From the NCBI GenBank assembly GCA_903933115.1, contig CAIZIT010000095.1, positions 1-43,033 of the forward strand: a stretch of DNA of 43,033 bases, read 5' to 3'. Position 1 is the stretch's first letter; each line of letters opens with the position of its first letter. Positions 26,976 through 34,917 of the stretch are shown piece after piece. The notes beneath the pieces were generated by a model, which made no database searches, had not been told where the DNA came from, and saw nothing but the letters and a program-made list of their open reading frames with translations. Source of the DNA: an uncultured Burkholderiales bacterium (GTDB lineage: Bacteria; Pseudomonadota; Gammaproteobacteria; Burkholderiales; Burkholderiaceae_C). Position numbers and translations under genes: made by a program.

Positions 26976-28022
26976 TCAAAGATTTTTGGCCTTAAGGGCA
27001 GCGTCCATTTTGGGGAACACTTTTCTTGCGTTGCCCTCATAGACCATGTAGCGCTCTTCGCTATTGAGGTGAGGGGTGGACTCGATGTAGCGCTTGGTGT
27101 CATCAAAATAGTGACCTGTCTCTGGGTCGATACCGCGAACTGCACCAATCATTTCACTGGCGAACAAAATGTTCTTGACAGGAATGACCTTGGTCAAAAG
27201 ATCGATGCCTGGTTGATGATAAACACAGGTGTCAAAATAAATGTTGTTCATCAAATGTTCTGACAAAAGTGGTTTTTTCAACTCTTGTGCCAATCCTCTG
27301 AAACGCCCCCAATGGTAGGGCACAGCTCCACCACCATGAGGAATCAAAAAGCGAAGTGTTGGGAAGTCTTTGAACAAATCAGAAGTCAAGCACTGCATGA
27401 AAGCAGTCGTATCAGCGTTCAAGTAATGAGCGCCTGTTGTATGGAAACATGAGTTGCAGCTTGTTGAGACGTGAACCATGGCAGGAATATCGTGCTCCAC
27501 CATTTTTTCATAAATGGGATACCAGTGCTTGTCAGACAAAGGGGGTGAAGTCCAGTGTCCACCTGAAGGATCGGGGTTCAAGTTAATGCCAACAAAGCCA
27601 TACTCTTTCACGCATTTATCGATTTCAGCAATGGATGTTTTGGGATCGACTCCAGGAGACTGAGGCAACATGGCTGCACCCATGAAATGATCCGGAAACA
27701 ATTGCGAAACCCGGTAGCACAACTCATTACAAATAGCAGCCCAAGTCGATGAAACCTGAAAGTCACCGATGTGATGAGCCATGAAGCTAGCGCGGGGGCT
27801 GAAAATGGTGATGTCACTGCCACGTGCTTTCATGAGCTTCAATTGGTTCGTCTCAATCGTCTCACGCAACTCATCGTCACTGATCTTCAGATCTGATACT
27901 TTGGGCATCATGGCCGGATCTTTGATACCAGCGATTTGTTTATTTCTCCACTCCTCCAGTGCTTTGGGCGCTGTGGTGTAGTGTCCATGAACGTCAATGA
28001 TCAAGGGCTTGGTCATACTCAT
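26976..28022 (-). CDS. ligJ: 4-Oxalomesaconate hydratase
   Basis: LigJ adds water to the 4-oxalomesaconate intermediate to give 4-carboxy-4-hydroxy-2-oxoadipate. The 348-residue protein is an amidohydrolase superfamily member with LIIDVHGHYTTAPKALEEW (HxH), FSPRASFMAHHIGDFQVS, MLPQSPGVDPKTSIAEID, VHVSTSCNSCFHTTGAHYLN, FLIPHGGGAVPYHWGRFRGL (His of the metal site) and LFASEMIGAVRGIDPETG, all LigJ features. It is the first gene of the lig operon, with AAGGA about 9 nt before the ATG at 28022, and faces the lysR gene across a 379-bp regulatory region. Confidence 0.95.
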   Translation of the reverse strand: MSMTKPLIIDVHGHYTTAPKALEEWRNKQIAGIKDPAMMPKVSDLKISDDELRETIETNQLKLMKARGSDITIFSPRASFMAHHIGDFQVSSTWAAICNELCYRVSQLFPDHFMGAAMLPQSPGVDPKTSIAEIDKCVKEYGFVGINLNPDPSGGHWTSPPLSDKHWYPIYEKMVEHDIPAMVHVSTSCNSCFHTTGAHYLNADTTAFMQCLTSDLFKDFPTLRFLIPHGGGAVPYHWGRFRGLAQELKKPLLSEHLMNNIYFDTCVYHQPGIDLLTKVIPVKNILFASEMIGAVRGIDPETGHYFDDTKRYIESTPHLNSEERYMVYEGNARKVFPKMDAALKAKNL

Positions 28023-28151
28023 TGTCTAAATCCTTCAAGAAAAAAATGTAATCCATTGCCACAAGAATCCCATGGGACCTTGCAGTTAAAAAAACTTTTA
28101 CACAAACAACCGCTTCACAATGTGCAAACGCACATCACAATCCCAAGAAAC

Positions 28152-28184
28152 GGTCAAAATTTTGATGACCATGCGCTGAGGTCA
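28152..28184. promoter_or_regulatory. Triple half-site array GGTCA / TGACC / GGTCA
   Basis: GGTCA (28152-28156), TGACC (28166-28170) and GGTCA (28180-28184) lie at exact 14-bp intervals, giving two overlapping dyads each with a 9-bp spacer. The first spacer completes the 12-bp palindrome TCAAAATTTTGA (28154-28165). A LysR-type tetramer could bind such an array; the regulator is inferred from position. Confidence 0.6.
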
Positions 28185-28313
28185 ACTCATGACTTGAAGC
28201 AGTCGTCAAAACCTGTATCTAGGTACTCCACACTAACCCTAGGATTTTAGAGATAAAGCAGCATTAAAACGAGATTGTGCGCCATCAAAAAACAGCAATC
28301 AGACCACTATCTG

Positions 28314-28353
28314 ATATATCAATAATGCATAACAGGGATTAGAATATATCAAT
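28314..28353. promoter_or_regulatory. Direct repeat ATATATCAAT with 30-bp period next to lysR
   Basis: Identical 10-bp copies at 28314-28323 and 28344-28353 are offset by 30 bp, close to three helical turns. The first copy lies within the perfect palindrome TGATATATCA (28312-28321). It lies about 50-90 bp upstream of the lysR ATG and may be its autoregulatory site or promoter region. Confidence 0.5.
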
Positions 28354-28401
28354 TGTGACTAGAGCATTTTGGGAGAAATCCCTACACGCAAGTGAGTAAA
28401 C

Positions 28402-29343
28402 ATGGACTTGAAACAAATCGAGGCCTTTGTGAGAGTGGCCGAGTTGGGAAGTTTTACCAAGGCCGCCACAGCCATGGGGGTCGCGCAACCCATGTTGAGC
28501 CGACAAATCAGGCAATTGGAGGTTGAACTTCATCAAAGCCTTTTGATCAGAAATGGACGCGGCGTCACACCCACGGAGTCGGGCTTATTGATGCTCGAGC
28601 ATGCAAGGGGCATCTTGCACCAAGTGGCCTTGGCCAAAGAGGAATTGAGTGGCACCGCTGGCGCATTGGCTGGCCCCATCTCCATTGGCCTGCCCCCCAG
28701 CTTATCCAAACTCATCACTGTACCTTTGACCCTGGCTTTTAAAAATGCACTTCCCCAAGCCAAGCTCTCTCTCACAGAGGGTTTTTCAGCGCTCATGTAT
28801 GAAAGCCTCAGAGCCGGACGCATCGACATGGCGGTTTTGTACAACCCCGCACCTTCGCAAGATTTAGAGATGACGCTATTGCATGAGGATGCATTGATCT
28901 TGATTGCCAGCAAGAAAAGGATCAACAAAAAGTTTCAAACGCTTTTAAAACCCAGCATTGCCTTGAAAGACTTGAGCGAACTGCCATTGATTTTGCCCAG
29001 CAGACCCAACGCCTTTCGTTTACTGATTGAGATCGAAATGCAAAAGCTCAATGTTCGCCCCCAAATCACCTTGGAGATCGATGGGATCAATGCCATTTTG
29101 GAGTTGGTCAAAGAAGGGCTTGGGTTTGCGGTGTTACCGACCTACACCTTGAATGAATTTCCTGACCCTCATGTGTTCACAACCCATGCCATTCAACGCT
29201 CTCAACTGCTTTCTCAGTTGAGACTGGTTTGGTCCTCCAAAAGGCCCAGCACAGGAACACAAAGGGTTGCACTTGACATTACACAAAAAGTCATCACCCA
29301 GGCTTTGCTCCACGGGACTCAAGCAGGCAGCATGAAGCCATGA
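28402..29343 (+). CDS. LysR-family transcriptional regulator, probable lig operon regulator
   Basis: A 313-residue LTTR. The N-terminal winged helix-turn-helix is MDLKQIEAFVRVAELGSFTK, ATAMGVAQPMLSRQIRQLE and LLIRNGRGVTPTESG (residues 1-60). A periplasmic-binding-like effector domain follows (ISIGLPPSLSKLITVPL, GRIDMAVLYNP, LVKEGLGFAVLPTY). It is transcribed divergently from ligJ across a region rich in dyads, the usual arrangement for an LTTR and its target, so it probably activates the lig operon in response to a pathway compound. Known 4,5-pathway regulators of this type respond to protocatechuate or gallate; which inducer applies here cannot be told. It is convergent with the DUF1932 gene. 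Confidence 0.9.
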   Translation: MDLKQIEAFVRVAELGSFTKAATAMGVAQPMLSRQIRQLEVELHQSLLIRNGRGVTPTESGLLMLEHARGILHQVALAKEELSGTAGALAGPISIGLPPSLSKLITVPLTLAFKNALPQAKLSLTEGFSALMYESLRAGRIDMAVLYNPAPSQDLEMTLLHEDALILIASKKRINKKFQTLLKPSIALKDLSELPLILPSRPNAFRLLIEIEMQKLNVRPQITLEIDGINAILELVKEGLGFAVLPTYTLNEFPDPHVFTTHAIQRSQLLSQLRLVWSSKRPSTGTQRVALDITQKVITQALLHGTQAGSMKP

Positions 29344-29412
29344 ACGGCTCAATTGGGTCGTCACTCGGGTCTTGTGAACGCGAGTCACCTGGGAAGCTTA
29401 AGCTTTTGTGCC

Positions 29413-30345
29413 TTAAGATGCTTTTTGATCTAAATGAGCAATCAAAGCATCCGCATATTCTTGCCAAGGCGACTGTGCATGGGTGTTTGTGAACACACCT
29501 TGCGAAGCCAACTGTGCAACCCAATCTTGTTTTTCTGCAATGGCTTTGGCCATAAAGGGCGTCGCTCCGGTCTCAGCAACAGTGACAGCTGATTCGCGCA
29601 TCTCCTCTGCCCGCCTTTTGCCGTGTTGGACCACACGGCTAAAAAGGTAAGCCCCTTGCTCAACCCAATCGATACCAGGCATGGTCTCTTTTAAGGTCGC
29701 AAGCATGGCCTCCTCTACCCCGTAATGCCTTGCCGTCGTGTAGCTCTCGATCACCAAGGATTCAAGCCCCTTGATCATGATGCTTCGGCACATCTTGATC
29801 GCACTGGCGACGCCTAATTTCTCAGAAACGGCTTTCGCATCACCACCATAAGATTGAATGACACCTGCTAAAAATTGCGCTTTGGCACCCCCCAACAGCA
29901 TCGGCACCTTGATGCCATAAGGAGGCACAGAAGTCATCACACCCGCCTCGACGTAATGCGCACCTTTTGCATCGATCAACGCAGCACAGGCTTGCTTGGT
30001 ACCAGGGGATGCGGAATTCAAATCAATGAAAAACTGACCTGGCTGAATGGTCTCACTCACCTCTTTGGCCACAGCCAAGGTGTTGGAGGCCGTCACACAT
30101 GAAACAATCAAATTCACACCATGAACCAATTGAGCGCAATTTGCGGCATGAATCACCCCCATCTCTTTGGCGCTCAAGAGCGCAGCTTGATGCGTTTTTG
30201 GATCCTCAAAGTCAGCTGACAATTTCAAATCCCAAACTTTCATGCCATGATCTGAGTTGACCTGATCTTTCCATCCGCGAGCGAAAGTCTTACCCACCTC
30301 TCCAAAACCAATCACGCCAATGCGCCACTTTGAAAAGTCTTCCAT
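29413..30345 (-). CDS. NAD(P)-dependent dehydrogenase with DUF1932 C-terminal domain
   Basis: A 310-residue member of the 6-phosphogluconate/3-hydroxyisobutyrate dehydrogenase superfamily. The Rossmann motif is WRIGVIGFGEVGKTFARGW; FIDLNSASPGTKQACAALI and GAHYVEAGVMTSVPPYG follow, and KMCRSIMIKGLESLVIES contains the conserved catalytic-type Lys and begins the DUF1932-like helical domain. Start: ATG 30345 with AGGGACAG upstream; a TTG at 30396 would overlap the tctC-type gene. It is the last gene of the van-liv-tctC run. The substrate is unknown. It has no defined place in vanillate or protocatechuate catabolism, though association with such clusters suggests a hydroxyacid or keto-enol intermediate. 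Confidence 0.82.
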   Translation of the reverse strand: MEDFSKWRIGVIGFGEVGKTFARGWKDQVNSDHGMKVWDLKLSADFEDPKTHQAALLSAKEMGVIHAANCAQLVHGVNLIVSCVTASNTLAVAKEVSETIQPGQFFIDLNSASPGTKQACAALIDAKGAHYVEAGVMTSVPPYGIKVPMLLGGAKAQFLAGVIQSYGGDAKAVSEKLGVASAIKMCRSIMIKGLESLVIESYTTARHYGVEEAMLATLKETMPGIDWVEQGAYLFSRVVQHGKRRAEEMRESAVTVAETGATPFMAKAIAEKQDWVAQLASQGVFTNTHAQSPWQEYADALIAHLDQKAS

Positions 30346-30382
30346 TTTGAATCTGTCCCTTTTGTTTGAGTTTTTATTTGAA

Positions 30383-31393
30383 TTATTGTTTTGCAATCGC
30401 CGCTTTTTCTATAACCCTGCCCCAAATTTTAATCTCTGACAAGTACCATTCCTGAGCTTGTGCCGGGGTCGAGAGTTTCGGGGTGATGTTGAGTTCTTGG
30501 AATTTCTTCTCAGTCTGTGGATCACGCAATGCGGCGTTGATCTCTTTGTTGAGTCTTTCCACGACGGCTTTTGGCGTTTTGGCAGGAGCGGCCAGACCGT
30601 TCCAAGAAGATGCGATTAAATTTTTATAGCCCAATTCTTTGGCCGTGGGCACCTCAGGCAAACTCGAGTTGCGTTGCTCACCAGTGAGCGCCAAGACTTT
30701 GAAGTTTTTGGCCTTGATCTGAGGAATCACGGGACCAAGGATTTCCACGGCCACATCGACTTGATTGCCCTTGAGAGCGGTCATCAAAGCGGGGGTTCCG
30801 TTAAAAGGTACCACTTGCGCATCCATGGAGGTGCTTGACTTGAAAAGCTCGGCTGTCAAATTTTGCGTGCTCCCAATGTTGATGCTTCCAATGTTCAATG
30901 CACCGGGTTTGTTTTTTGAGTACTGGATCACATCGGACAAGGTATTGAACTTGGAGTCAGTTGCACTCAAAATAGCGATATCAAAGGTTGCCAAAAGACC
31001 CACGTTGACAAAGTCATTGACAGGATCAAAAGGCAAAGACCTCATCAGCGTAGCGCTCACAGCGGTGCCGTTAGAAATCAAAAAGAGGGTGTGTCCATCG
31101 GGCTCTGATTTGGCCACCACATCCGCCGCCACCACTCCACCGGCACCTGGACGGTTGTCAACCACGACGGGCTGACCCAAACCTTCAGACATTTTTTGAG
31201 CGATGATGCGAGCGGTCAAATCCGCAACGCCTCCAGCGCCAAAGGGGACCACAATTTTGATGGGCTTGGTCGGGAAATTAGCACCTGAAGCATTCGGCTG
31301 GGTTTGAGCCTGAGATGACACCATCACACCAGTCACCAAGAATGCAAGAACTTGGAGGCCTTTTAAGAATTTGACTTTGAACTCGCTGCTCAT
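30383..31393 (-). CDS. Second TctC/Bug family periplasmic binding protein
   Basis: A 336-residue tripartite-tricarboxylate-type receptor with signal peptide (FLKGLQVLAFLVTGVMVSSQ, then AQTQ). Family blocks are PIKIVVPFGAGGVADLTARI, VVVDNRPGAGGVVAADVV, EPDGHTLFLISNGTAVSATL, VVPFNGTPALMTALKGNQVD and ASSWNGLAAPAKTPKAVVER. It lies between livF and the DUF1932 gene, separated from livF by a hairpin of about 25 bp. As with the receptor in the lig operon, no membrane components TctA/TctB are nearby, so it must work with subunits encoded elsewhere or have a sensing role. Aromatic acid ligands are inferred from context only. Confidence 0.92.
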   Translation of the reverse strand: MSSEFKVKFLKGLQVLAFLVTGVMVSSQAQTQPNASGANFPTKPIKIVVPFGAGGVADLTARIIAQKMSEGLGQPVVVDNRPGAGGVVAADVVAKSEPDGHTLFLISNGTAVSATLMRSLPFDPVNDFVNVGLLATFDIAILSATDSKFNTLSDVIQYSKNKPGALNIGSINIGSTQNLTAELFKSSTSMDAQVVPFNGTPALMTALKGNQVDVAVEILGPVIPQIKAKNFKVLALTGEQRNSSLPEVPTAKELGYKNLIASSWNGLAAPAKTPKAVVERLNKEINAALRDPQTEKKFQELNITPKLSTPAQAQEWYLSEIKIWGRVIEKAAIAKQ

Positions 31394-31425
31394 GATGGAC
31401 TTTCAAACGACATTAAGGGGTTGAG

Positions 31426-31450
31426 ATCATGCCCTCACAAGAGGGCTGAT
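31426..31450 (-). repeat. Intercistronic hairpin between livF and the second tctC-type gene
   Basis: GCCCTC-ACAA-GAGGGC is a perfect 6-bp stem extended by ATCA/TGAT across a single bulged base. It begins immediately after the livF stop (31451). No T-tract follows on the minus strand. Confidence 0.7.
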
Positions 31451-32176
31451 TTATTGTACGCCGAGCAACTGTTCCAGTCGCTCAGGGTGATCCAAGAGAA
31501 CTTGAGCAGCTTCTTGAAGAACCACTTGCCCTCTCTCGAGGACCAAAGCTTGGTCGGAGATGGCAAGTATCATCTGTGGATGCTGCTCAACAATGATTGC
31601 TGAGATGCCTTCACTTCGAGTGAGGGTCTTCAAGGCCAAGAGCAACTCCTCAACAATAATGGGCGCCAAACCCTCTAGGGGCTCATCCAGGAGGAGTACT
31701 CTGGGATTGACCATCAAAGCCCTGGCAACAGCCAACATTTGCTGCTCGCCGCCTGAGAGTTGATTGCCTAAATTGCCTTTGCGCTCGGCCAATCGTGGAA
31801 AGAGTTGATACACGCGATTTGTAGTCCAAGCGTGTTGGCCCTCAACAGAGCGCTCAACAGCCGTTAAATTCTCATGCACCGTCAAGGACTTGAAGATATT
31901 ACGCTCTTGGGGCACCCAGCCTATGCCGCCTTGAGGTACATTTCTTACTCTTTCATAGGGCGTCCACTGCTCAATGCTTTGTCCACTTAACTTGATCTGT
32001 CCCGAGTGCCTTTGGGTGACACCAATCAAGGTGTTGATGAGCGTTGTTTTACCCACGCCATTGCGACCCAAGAGTGCCAAGGTCTGTCCTTCTTTGATCA
32101 CGAAATTGACATCAGAGATGATGACCGCCTCTGCATAACCGGCCGTCAGACCAGTGACCTCTAAAAGTTCACTCAT
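31451..32176 (-). CDS. livF: Branched-chain-type ABC transporter ATP-binding protein (LivF-like)
   Basis: A 241-residue cytoplasmic ATPase of the HAAT (LivF) family. Walker A is LLGRNGVGKTTLIN, the signature LSGGEQQMLAVARALMVNPR and Walker B VLLLDEPLEGLAP are intact, and the H-loop is VEQHPQMI. VPQERNIFKSLTVHENL is typical of LivF. The ATG at 32176 overlaps the livG stop by 8 bp; an ATG at 32200 would add eight residues within livG. It is fifth in livKHMGF and ends at a hairpin. Given the vanillate demethylase genes directly upstream, an aromatic acid rather than an amino acid is the likely cargo (inference). Confidence 0.93.
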   Translation of the reverse strand: MSELLEVTGLTAGYAEAVIISDVNFVIKEGQTLALLGRNGVGKTTLINTLIGVTQRHSGQIKLSGQSIEQWTPYERVRNVPQGGIGWVPQERNIFKSLTVHENLTAVERSVEGQHAWTTNRVYQLFPRLAERKGNLGNQLSGGEQQMLAVARALMVNPRVLLLDEPLEGLAPIIVEELLLALKTLTRSEGISAIIVEQHPQMILAISDQALVLERGQVVLQEAAQVLLDHPERLEQLLGVQ

Positions 32177-32966
32177 GTGGGACTCCACGCACGGCACCAT
32201 GGCCTAAATACACTTCTTTCACACGCTCATCTTTGGCAATCAGATGGGGCTCACCCGTGCACAACACACCGCCATTGACCAGCACGGTCATTTGTTTTGC
32301 AAAACTAAAGACCAAATCCATATCGTGCTCGATGAGCAAGATGGAGACATCTGAGGGCAATTGATCCACCGTTGCCAGCAACTCATCTCTTTCTCCAGCG
32401 GGCACGCCAGCCACAGGCTCATCCAAGAGCAGCACTTTGGGCTCGCAAGCCAAGGCGATGGCGATTTCGAGCAACCGCTGCTTGCCGTAACTCAAATGCC
32501 TTGAAGCTTGATGGGACACATCAGCCAGATGAAATTGCTCCAAGAGCTGCTGCACGCGCTCGAGAACTGCTTTATTTTGGCCCAACCGGGACCACCACTG
32601 TGAGCTGAGACCTTGGCGGTTGGTCACGACAAAGGTCAAGGTCTCAAAGGGGGTCATGCTCAAGAAAAGTTGATTGATTTGGAAGGTCCTGACCAAACCT
32701 CGTTGAACGCGCAAATGCGGCGCCAAATTGGAGATGTCTTGACCCAACAACTCAATTTTTCCGGAGCTTGGGGTGAGCACACCCGTCAAGAGGTTGATCA
32801 AGGTGGTCTTGCCAGCACCATTGGGGCCGATCAAAGCATGACGATCTCCGGAGAAAATATCCAGATCCACACTCTGAGTGGCCATGATGCCGCCAAAGTT
32901 TTTACAAAGTGCCCTGGCACTCAAAACAGCTTGAGAGCTGGCCCTGTCGTTGATGTGTTCACTCAT
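32169..32966 (-). CDS. livG: Branched-chain-type ABC transporter ATP-binding protein (LivG-like)
   Basis: A 265-residue ATPase pairing with LivF. Walker A is LIGPNGAGKTTLINLLTG, followed by GLVRTFQINQLFLSMTPFE, the signature LSYGKQRLLEIAIAL, Walker B VLLLDEPVAGVPAGE, the H-loop LIEHDMDLVF and the LivG-type C-terminus LIAKDERVKEVYLG. The variant signature LSYGKQ (in place of LSGGQ) is normal for LivG proteins. It overlaps livM by 4 bp and livF by 8 bp, consistent with one operon. Confidence 0.95.
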   Translation of the reverse strand: MSEHINDRASSQAVLSARALCKNFGGIMATQSVDLDIFSGDRHALIGPNGAGKTTLINLLTGVLTPSSGKIELLGQDISNLAPHLRVQRGLVRTFQINQLFLSMTPFETLTFVVTNRQGLSSQWWSRLGQNKAVLERVQQLLEQFHLADVSHQASRHLSYGKQRLLEIAIALACEPKVLLLDEPVAGVPAGERDELLATVDQLPSDVSILLIEHDMDLVFSFAKQMTVLVNGGVLCTGEPHLIAKDERVKEVYLGHGAVRGVPHE

Positions 32967-33925
32967 GATTGAAGCCCCTTGAATGGACTCAGCAGTCTAT
33001 CTCGACCCACCAAGACCAAGACCACCAACAGCAGTCCGATCCAAAACATCCAGTACTGCGGTGTCAAAGAGGAGAGTTGATCTTGGATCAACTTGAAGAC
33101 GATGGCACCTATGACGCCACCATAAAGCCAACCCACACCGCCAATCACCAACATCAGCATCACATCGGCTGACCTCTCGAAGGAGAAAACATCCAATGAG
33201 GCAAAGCCTGTTGTTTGGGCCAACAACGCACCCGCCAATCCAGCCACGGCCGCTGAAATGCAGTAGACCACGATCAAACGCTTGGAGACGGAAAGCCCAA
33301 TGGCCATGGCTCGTAGTCGATTGTCTCTAATGGCCATCAAAGATGCACCGAATGGCGAGTGCACCAAACGCCTGAGAAAGACCATCACCAACAGCACCAC
33401 GAATACAGAGTAAATACTGGCCACTTGTCCACTCAAATCAAACTCATAGGTACCGAGAAGGGGCCCCATCAACACACCTTGGAGTCCATCGGCACCGCCC
33501 GTCAAATCACTCAAGCGGTTGGCCAACTCAAAACCAATCAATGAGACACCAAGCGTCACCATCAAGCGGGTCAAATCACTCCCTCTCAAAACGGTAAAGC
33601 TGCACAGCAAGCCCAGTAAGCCAGAAGACACCACCGAAAAAAGCAACCCCACCAAGGGATCGTTGTTGATGTGTTTGGCAAAAAGTCCTGCACTGTACGC
33701 ACCCCAACCAAAAAAGGCGGCATGACCCAAGGAGACGATGCCTGAAAAACCCAAAATCAAATCGAGTGCGACGGCAAAGAGTGCGGTGATGGCAATCTCA
33801 TTGACCATCATGGCATGCGAGGAGAACAACCAAGGGCACGACAATGCCAGCAAAACTCCAGCATACTCCCACCACTTCATCTTGTGATGAGACAAAACAT
33901 CAGATACGGTCCAAGCGCTGCTCAT
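32963..33925 (-). CDS. livM: Branched-chain-type ABC transporter permease (LivM-like)
   Basis: A 320-residue inner-membrane permease with about nine hydrophobic helices. LivM hallmarks: MMVNEIAITALFAVALDLIL, GFSGIVSLGHAAFFGWGAYS, SPFGASLMAIRDNRLRAMAI (the EAA-like cytoplasmic loop) and IGGVGWLYGGVIGAIVF. It overlaps livH by 4 bp (ATGA) at its start and livG by 4 bp at its end. Confidence 0.94.
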   Translation of the reverse strand: MSSAWTVSDVLSHHKMKWWEYAGVLLALSCPWLFSSHAMMVNEIAITALFAVALDLILGFSGIVSLGHAAFFGWGAYSAGLFAKHINNDPLVGLLFSVVSSGLLGLLCSFTVLRGSDLTRLMVTLGVSLIGFELANRLSDLTGGADGLQGVLMGPLLGTYEFDLSGQVASIYSVFVVLLVMVFLRRLVHSPFGASLMAIRDNRLRAMAIGLSVSKRLIVVYCISAAVAGLAGALLAQTTGFASLDVFSFERSADVMLMLVIGGVGWLYGGVIGAIVFKLIQDQLSSLTPQYWMFWIGLLLVVLVLVGRDRLLSPFKGLQS

Positions 33926-34794
33926 GACTTGCCTCCTCTAGAGAACAAGCCCTGGGGTCGCCAAAGCAAGATCACAATCATCAACACATAGACCACGAAA
34001 CCCCCAAGCTTGGGGATGTAGTATTTACCCATGACGTCGGCTACACCTAAAAAAACCGCGGCCAAGAGTGGCCCCGTGATGGAAGACGTGCCCCCAACGG
34101 CGACAACGATCAAAAAGTAAATCATATATTTCAAGGGAAACAATGGCTCAATTGAGAGAATCTCAGCACCCAAAGCGCCTCCAAGCCCAGCCAGACCCGA
34201 GCCCACGGCAAAGGTCAAAAGAAACACCTTGTTCACAGCAATGCCCAAGCCAGCTGCAACAGTCGGGTCATCCACTGAGGCGCGAAGTTGTGAGCCAAAA
34301 CGGGTTTTAGAAAGAATCAATTGCAGCACAACGGTCAAGCACGCACACACGACGACAATGAAGAGACGGTAGTAACCAAAACCAAGATTCCAGACCCCCT
34401 CACCGATCTCTCCCCGGCCTTGCAACCACTCAGGCAAGACCAAGTTTTGTTGTGATGAACCCATCAAGTAATCCATCGCCGCAACGGACATGAAAGCCAA
34501 CCCAATGGAGAACAAGACCTGGTCGAGATGGTTGCGTTGATACAACTGCCTATACAACACCCTCTCAAGCAGCGCTCCCACTGCAGCCACAGCGACAAAA
34601 ACGAGCGGTAAAGAAAGGAGAAAAGGAATCTCAAAATGCTTGAACAAGATGACCATCGCATAGCCACCAAGCATGGCAAATGCGCCATGAGCCAAGTTGA
34701 TAAAGTTCATCAACCCGAGGGTGATGGACAGTCCAACCGCCAGTACAAATAAAAGCATGCCGTAAGCAATGCCATCAAACAAAAGGGTCAACAT
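33922..34794 (-). CDS. livH: Branched-chain-type ABC transporter permease (LivH-like)
   Basis: A 290-residue inner-membrane permease with LivH hallmarks: DGIAYGMLLFVLAVGLSITL, GLMNFINLAHGAFAMLGGYA, LSKTRFGSQLRASVDDPTVA, and VAVGGTSSITGPLLAAVFLG. It is about eight-helical and pairs with LivM. It follows livK with a 123-bp gap holding a cruciform-like sequence; GGAGCG precedes the ATG. Confidence 0.94.
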   Translation of the reverse strand: MLTLLFDGIAYGMLLFVLAVGLSITLGLMNFINLAHGAFAMLGGYAMVILFKHFEIPFLLSLPLVFVAVAAVGALLERVLYRQLYQRNHLDQVLFSIGLAFMSVAAMDYLMGSSQQNLVLPEWLQGRGEIGEGVWNLGFGYYRLFIVVVCACLTVVLQLILSKTRFGSQLRASVDDPTVAAGLGIAVNKVFLLTFAVGSGLAGLGGALGAEILSIEPLFPLKYMIYFLIVVAVGGTSSITGPLLAAVFLGVADVMGKYYIPKLGGFVVYVLMIVILLWRPQGLFSRGGKS

Positions 34795-34852
34795 GATGCG
34801 TAAAAGCGCTCCAAAGAAAGGTGAAGAGTCCTCTACTTCAATGGCAAGGATG

Positions 34853-34898
34853 CCATGTCCATGAGCCCGAGGGATTGCTCAGCGCTCAACAGACATGG
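34853..34898 (-). repeat. Intercistronic two-tier inverted repeat between livK and livH
   Basis: CCATGTC (34853-34859) and GACATGG (34892-34898) form an outer stem enclosing GAGC (34863-34866) and GCTC (34877-34880). The loops are long, so stability is moderate. It lies just downstream of livK, where a structure often lets a binding protein be made in excess. Confidence 0.5.
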
Positions 34899-34917
34899 GG
34901 ATATGTGTAATTTTATC

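Larger units (their letters stand above)
28023..28401. other. 379-bp divergent regulatory region between ligJ and lysR
   Basis: No gene is present. It contains the presumed lig operon promoter and the lysR promoter, a 6-bp inverted repeat ATGTGC-N4-GCACAT (28120-28135), a three-half-site GGTCA array (28152-28184) that includes the palindrome TCAAAATTTTGA, and two copies of ATATATCAAT 30 bp apart (28314-28353). The density of symmetric elements is unusual for the window. Confidence 0.7.

Noticed and set aside
29344-29412. Palindromic AAGCTTAAGCTT and a weak ACTCG/CGAGT repeat between lysR and the DUF1932 gene
   Set aside because: Pairing is imperfect and no T-tract is placed to make a convincing terminator for either convergent gene.
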